Assembly (NCBI GenBank): GCA_029224185.1
Contig: CM055195.1
Location: forward strand, 22,856,024 to 22,920,023
Length of the DNA stretch: 64,000 nt
From: Karalla daura
Taxonomy: Eukaryota; Chordata; Actinopteri; Chaetodontiformes; Leiognathidae
Direction: 5' to 3'
The notes beneath the pieces were generated by a model. It made no database searches and was not told where the DNA came from. It saw only the letters and a program-made list of their open reading frames with translations. The translations under genes and the position numbers were made by a program. Shown here piece after piece: positions 59,024 to 64,000 of this stretch. The number at the start of each line of letters is the position of its first letter. Position 1 is the stretch's first letter.

Positions 59024-61467
59024 CAGGACCCAACGTCCCAGGGACTTCAAATCTCGATCCGACTGACATAATGCGGCCCTTCTGAACACGCCAGAGCATG
59101 TCTGGGCATGTCTGGCCATGTCGGGGCTGTGTGTCTAACTGTGTGTCTGGGTGTGTTTCTGGACATGTCAGAGCCTGTCTGGACATGTCAATGTATGGGG
59201 TCGAAAAAAAATAAATGTCTCTCGAAAGTAGGTACCAATCAACTCCAAACGGTCTGAAACGCGCTCCTAAATAGGTCCTGGAAGGACGATTTTGAGACGA
59301 GCACTTAGTCAAATTTTCACTCGTCGGCCGACCAACGCATTCTCATGGGGACACTTTAACGGCTTATCACTCCAGGACCCAACGTCCCAGGGACTTCAAA
59401 TCTCGATCCGTCTGACATAATGCGGCCCTTCTGAACGCGCCGGAGCGTGTCTGGGCATGTCTGGCCATGTCGGGGCTGTGTGTCTAACTGTGTGTCTGGG
59501 TGTGTTTCTGGACATGTCAGAGCCTGTCTGGACATGTCAATGTATGGGGTCGAAAAAAAATAAATGTCTCTCGAAAGTAGGTACCAATCAACTCCTAACG
59601 GTCTGAAACGCGCTCCTAAATAGGTCCTGGAAGGACGATTTTGACAAGAGCACTTAGTCAAATTTTCACTCGTCGGCCGACCAATGCATTCTTATGGGGA
59701 CACGTGAACGGCTTATCACTCCAGGACCCAACGTCCCAGGGACTTCAAATCTCGATCCGTCTGACATAATGCGGCCCTTCTGAACACGCCAGAGCATGTC
59801 TGGGCATGTCTGGCCATGTCGGGGCTGTGTGTCTAACTGTGTGTCTGGGTGTGTTTCTGGACACGTCAGAGCCTGTCTGGACATGTCAATGTATGGGGTC
59901 GAAAAAAAATAAATGTCTCTCGAAAGTAGGTACCAATCAACTCCAAATGGTCCGAAACGCGCTCCTAAATAGGTCCTGGAAGGACGATTTTGAGACGAGC
60001 ACTTAGTCAAATTTTCACTCGTCGGCCGACCAACGCATTCTCATGGGGACACGTGAACGGCTTATCACTCCACAACCCAACGTCCCAGAGACTTCAAATC
60101 TCGATCCGTCTGACATAATGCGGCCCTTCTGAACGCGCCGGAGCGTGTCTGGGCATGTCTGGCCATGTCGGGGCTTTGTGTCTAACTGTGTGTCTAGGTG
60201 TGTTTCTGGACACGTCAGAGCCTGTCTGGACATGTGAATGTATGGGATCGAAAAAAAAATAAATGTCTCTCGAAAGTAGGTACCAATCAACTCCAAATGG
60301 TCCGAAACGCGCTCCTAAATAGGTCCTGGAAGGACGATTTTGAGACGAGCACTTAGTCAAATTTTCACTCGTCGGCCGACTAATGCATTCTTATGGGGAC
60401 ACGTGAACGGCTTATCACTCCAGGACCCAACGTCCCAGGGACTTCAAATCTCGATCCGACTGACATAATGCGGCCCTTCTGAACACGCCAGAGCATGTCT
60501 GGGCATGTCTGGCCATGTCGGGGCTGTGTGTCTAACTGTGTGTCTGGGTGTGTTTCTGGACATGTCAGAGCCTGTCTGGACATGTCAATGTATGGGGTCG
60601 AAAAAAAATAAATGTCTCTCGAAAGTAGGTACCAATCAACTCCAAACGGTCTGAAACGCGCTCCTAAATAGGTCCTGGAAGGACGATTTTGAGACGAGCA
60701 CTTAGTCAAATTTTCACTCGTCGGCCGACCAACGCATTCTCATGGGGACACTTTAACGGCTTATCACTCCAGGACCCAACGTCCCAGGGACTTCAAATCT
60801 CGATCCGTCTGACATAATGCGGCCCTTCTGAACGCGCCGGAGCGTGTCTGGGCATGTCTGGCCATGTCGGGGCTGTGTGTCTAACTGTGTGTCTGGGTGT
60901 GTTTCTGGACATGTCAGAGCCTGTCTGGACATGTCAATGTATGGGGTCGAAAAAAAATAAATGTCTCTCGAAAGTAGGTACCAATCAACTCCTAACGGTC
61001 TGAAACGCGCTCCTAAATAGGTCCTGGAAGGACGATTTTGACAAGAGCACTTAGTCAAATTTTCACTCGTCGGCCGACCAATGCATTCTTATGGGGACAC
61101 GTGAACGGCTTATCACTCCAGGACCCAACGTCCCAGGGACTTCAAATCTCGATCCGTCTGACATAATGCGGCCCTTCTGAACACGCCAGAGCATGTCTGG
61201 GCATGTCTGGCCATGTCGGGGCTGTGTGTCTAACTGTGTGTCTGGGTGTGTTTCTGGACACGTCAGAGCCTGTCTGGACATGTCAATGTATGGGGTCGAA
61301 AAAAAATAAATGTCTCTCGAAAGTAGGTACCAATCAACTCCAAACGGTCTGAAACGCGCTCCTAAATAGGTCCTGGAAGGACGATTTTGACAAGAGCACT
61401 TAGTCAAATTTTCACTCGTCGGCCGACCAATGCATTCTTATGGGGACACGTGAACGGCTTATCACTC
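58674..61467. repeat. 8-monomer block M'-V-P-Bc-M-V-P-Bc (two 4-monomer units)
   Basis: Starts are 58674, 59024, 59373, 59722, 60071, 60421, 60770 and 61119. It matches 38417-41210 at offset 20257 bp, including the rare A at 60196. The first monomer is a chimera described separately. Confidence 0.93.
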
Positions 61468-62163
61468 CAGGACCCAACGTCCCAGGGACTTCAAATCTCT
61501 ATCCGTCTGACATAATGCGGCCCTTCTGAACACGCCAGAGCATGTCTGGGCATGTCTGGCCATGTCGGGGCTGTGTGTCTAACTGTGTGTCTGGGTGTGT
61601 TTCTGGACATGTCAGAGCCTGTCTGGACATGTCAATGTATGGGGTCGAAAAAAAAAAAATGTCTCTCGAAAGTAGGTACCAATCAACTCCAAATGGTCCG
61701 AAACGCGCTCCTAAATAGGTCCTGGAAGGACGATTTTGACAAGAGCACTTAGTCAAATTTTCACTCGTCGGCCGACTAATGCATTCTTATGGGGACACGT
61801 GAACGGCTTATCACTCCAGGACCCAACGTCCCAGGGACTTCAAATCTCGATCCGACTGACATAATGCGGCCCTTCTGAACACGCCAGAGCATGTCTGGGC
61901 ATGTCTGGCCATGTCGGGGCTGTGTGTCTAACTGTGTGTCTGGGTGTGTTTCTGGACATGTCAGAGCCTGTCTGGACATGTCAATGTATGGGGCGAAAAA
62001 AATAAATGTCTCTCGAAAGTAGGTACCAATCAACTCCAAATGGTCCGAAACGCGCTCCTAAATAGGTCCTGGAAGGACGATTTTGAGACGAGCACTTAGT
62101 CAAATTTTCACTCGTCGGCCGACCAACGCATTCTTATGGGGACACTTTAACGGCTTATCACTC
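61468..62163. repeat. S monomer followed by shortest monomer m178 (V/A7 chimera, 347 bp)
   Basis: m177 (61468) is a typical S copy. m178 (61817) is V on the left ('gatccgactg', 'gggg') but lacks the T of 'ggggtcg'. It continues 'cg' plus A7TA3, 'aaatggtccg' and 'gagacgagc' as in A7. The join is at about 61993-61995 with one base missing at the join. This is the only 347-bp monomer in the window. Confidence 0.88.
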
Positions 62164-64000
62164 CACAACCCAACGTCCCAGAGACTTCAAATCTCGATCC
62201 GTCTGACATAATGCGGCCCTTCTGAACGCGCCGGAGCGTGTCTGGGCATGTCTGGCCATGTCGGGGCTGTGTGTCTAACTGTGTGTCTGGGTGTGTTTCT
62301 GGACACGTCAGAGCCTGTCTGGACATGTCAATGTATGGGATCGAAAAAAAAAAAAATGTCTCTCGAAAGTAGGTACCAATCAACTCCAAACGGTCTGAAA
62401 CGCGCTCCTAAATAGGTCCTGGAAGGACGATTTTGACAAGAGCACTTAGTCAAATTTTCACTCGTCGGCCGACCAATGCATTCTTATGGGGACACGTGAA
62501 CGGCTTATCACTCCAGGACCCAACGTCCCAGGGACTTCAAATCTCGATCCGTCTGACATAATGCGGCCCTTCTGAACACGCCAGAGCATGTCTGGGCATG
62601 TCTGGCCATGTCGGGGCTGTGTGTCTAACTGTGTGTCTGGGTGTGTTTCTGGACATGTCAGAGCCTGTCTGGACATGTCAATGTATGGGGTCGAAAAAAA
62701 ATAAATGTCTCTCGAAAGTAGGTACCAATCAACTCCAAACGGTCTGAAACGCGCTCCTAAATAGGTCCTGGAAGGACGATTTTGACAAGAGCACTTAGTC
62801 AAATTTTCACTCGTCGGCCGACCAATGCATTCTTATGGGGACACGTGAACGGCTTATCACTCCAGGACCCAACGTCCCAGGGACTTCAAATCTCGATCCG
62901 TCTGACATAATGCGGCCCTTCTGAACACGCCAGAGCATGTCTGGGCATGTCTGGCCATGTCGGGGCTGTGTGTCTAACTGTGTGTCTGGGTGTGTTTCTG
63001 GACATGTCAGAGCCTGTCTGGACATGTCAATGTATGGGGTCGAAAAAAAATAAATGTCTCTCGAAAGTAGGTACCAATCAACTCCAAACGGTCTGAAACG
63101 CGCTCCTAAATAGGTCCTGGAAGGACGATTTTGAGACGAGCACTTAGTCAAATTTTCACTCGTCGGCCGACCAACGCATTCTCATGGGGACACTTTAACG
63201 GCTTATCACTCCAGGACCCAACGTCCCAGGGACTTCAAATCTCGATCCGTCTGACATAATGCGGCCCTTCTGAACGCGCCGGAGCGTGTCTGGGCATGTC
63301 TGGCCATGTCGGGGCTGTGTGTCTAACTGTGTGTCTGGGTGTGTTTCTGGACATGTCAGAGCCTGTCTGGACATGTCAATGTATGGGGTCGAAAAAAAAT
63401 AAATGTCTCTCGAAAGTAGGTACCAATCAACTCCTAACGGTCTGAAACGCGCTCCTAAATAGGTCCTGGAAGGACGATTTTGACAAGAGCACTTAGTCAA
63501 ATTTTCACTCGTCGGCCGACCAATGCATTCTTATGGGGACACGTGAACGGCTTATCACTCCAGGACCCAACGTCCCAGGGACTTCAAATCTCGATCCGTC
63601 TGACATAATGCGGCCCTTCTGAACACGCCAGAGCATGTCTGGGCATGTCTGGCCATGTCGGGGCTGTGTGTCTAACTGTGTGTCTGGGTGTGTTTCTGGA
63701 CACGTCAGAGCCTGTCTGGACATGTCAATGTATGGGGTCGAAAAAAAATAAATGTCTCTCGAAAGTAGGTACCAATCAACTCCAAACGGTCTGAAACGCG
63801 CTCCTAAATAGGTCCTGGAAGGACGATTTTGACAAGAGCACTTAGTCAAATTTTCACTCGTCGGCCGACCAATGCATTCTTATAGGGACACGTGAACGGC
63901 TTATCACTCCACAACCCAACGTCCCAGAGACTTCAAATCTCGATCCGTCTGACATAATGCGGCCCTTCTGAACGCGCCGGGGCGTGTCTGGGCATGTCTG
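62164..64000. repeat. Right-edge block A13-B-B-P-Bc and partial Q
   Basis: Starts are 62164, 62514, 62863, 63212, 63561 and 63910. The final copy is cut by the window edge after 91 bp and shows the Q-specific 'ccggggcgtg'. The block matches 49244-50989 at offset 12920, then departs because m183 ends 'tatagggac' and is followed by Q rather than Bc. The array continues beyond the window. Confidence 0.9.

Larger units (their letters stand above)
1..64000. repeat. Satellite DNA array, ~349-bp monomer, 183 complete copies plus one partial
   Basis: The whole window is a head-to-tail array in one orientation. I took the first base of the 'cagg'/'caca' head that follows 'tcactc' as the monomer start. 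This gives starts at 1, 350, 700, 1049 and so on to 63910, all spacings 347-351 bp. Most of the length variation comes from one A tract near monomer position 181. Subtypes differ by a few percent, and many copies within a subtype are identical by eye. No unique sequence, insertion or orientation switch was found. Arrays of monomers about two nucleosome repeats long are typical of plant and animal centromeric, pericentromeric or subtelomeric heterochromatin; which one applies cannot be told here. I do not recognise the family by name. Confidence 0.98.

Noticed and set aside
1..64000. CRISPR array
   Set aside because: Repeats directly abut with no unique spacers, the unit is far longer than a CRISPR repeat, and no cas genes are present.
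1..64000. Transposon, LTR or tandem-inverted mobile element
   Set aside because: No terminal repeats bounded by target duplications, no transposase or reverse-transcriptase frames, and no non-satellite sequence between monomers.
1..64000. rDNA intergenic spacer subrepeats
   Set aside because: The array far exceeds the usual length of spacer subrepeats and no rRNA sequence or rRNA promoter is present.
1..64000. A single fixed higher-order period for the entire window
   Set aside because: V-monomer spacing in monomer units is 5, 3, 9, 10, 3, 15, 5, 44, 17, 4, 6, 8, 19, 5, 16, 4, 4, which is not periodic. Local units of 4, 5, 8 and 13 monomers coexist.

Overview
The window is one uninterrupted satellite DNA array. 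It contains no gene I can support. It reads as 183 complete, head-to-tail, same-orientation monomers of 347-351 bp (mean about 349 bp) plus a 91-bp partial copy at the right edge. Every monomer start I located (first base of the cagg/caca head after 'tcactc') is 347-351 bp from the next, so no transposon, gene, spacer or inversion fits anywhere, and both edges lie inside the array. Such an array points to a eukaryotic heterochromatic, centromeric or subtelomeric locus. Many of the differences between monomers are CpG to TpG/CpA transitions, which suggests a genome with cytosine methylation. A plant is my weak preference, but the sequence does not settle the organism.

Monomers m1-m184 fall into a small set of subtypes defined by linked diagnostic bases (names are mine). 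B: 'caggaccc' head, 'gaacacgccagagcatg', A8TA3 tract; Bc is B with 'ggacacgtcag'; B' has 'ccggagcatg'. V: B-like with 'gatccgactg'. S: B-like with 'ctctatcc'. A7, A8, A11, A12, A13, A14, A13G, A14G: 'cacaaccc' head, 'gaacgcgccggagcgtg', named by their A tract. M: A-class with 'gctttgtg' and 'atgtgaatg'. N: 'ataatgtggccc'. Q: 'ccggggcgtg' with A11. T: 'cacaatcc' with A14G. P: G head with A-class body and 'ctcctaacgg'. K: S-type head fused to an A14G body.

Layout: 0-2.1 kb holds a 5-monomer unit (T-B'-Bc-S-V) that recurs in tandem at 14.3-17.8 kb. 2.7-5.9 kb recurs at 17.4-20.6 kb, and partly at 45.7-48.2 kb. 9.4-12.6 kb is a singleton-rich, less homogenised stretch. 21.3-30.4 kb is a tandem pair of a 13-monomer, about 4541-bp higher-order repeat, with a truncated third copy. 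38.4-41.2 kb is a tandem pair of a 4-monomer, 1397-bp unit. 40.7-46.3 kb is a tandem pair of an 8-monomer, 2796-bp unit. A segment of about 9.5 kb (31.8-41.2 kb) reappears at 52.4-61.5 kb, offset by 58-60 monomers, with a net loss of one monomer.

The most informative parts are chimeric monomers (m125, m169, m178, m119/m120) where exchange breakpoints can be placed to within a few to a few tens of bases. Each monomer also carries a conserved internal architecture: a TGTC/CATG ladder with 10-bp phasing, an A tract, and several GTC...GAC dyads. I found no defence system, mobile element or other novel gene system.
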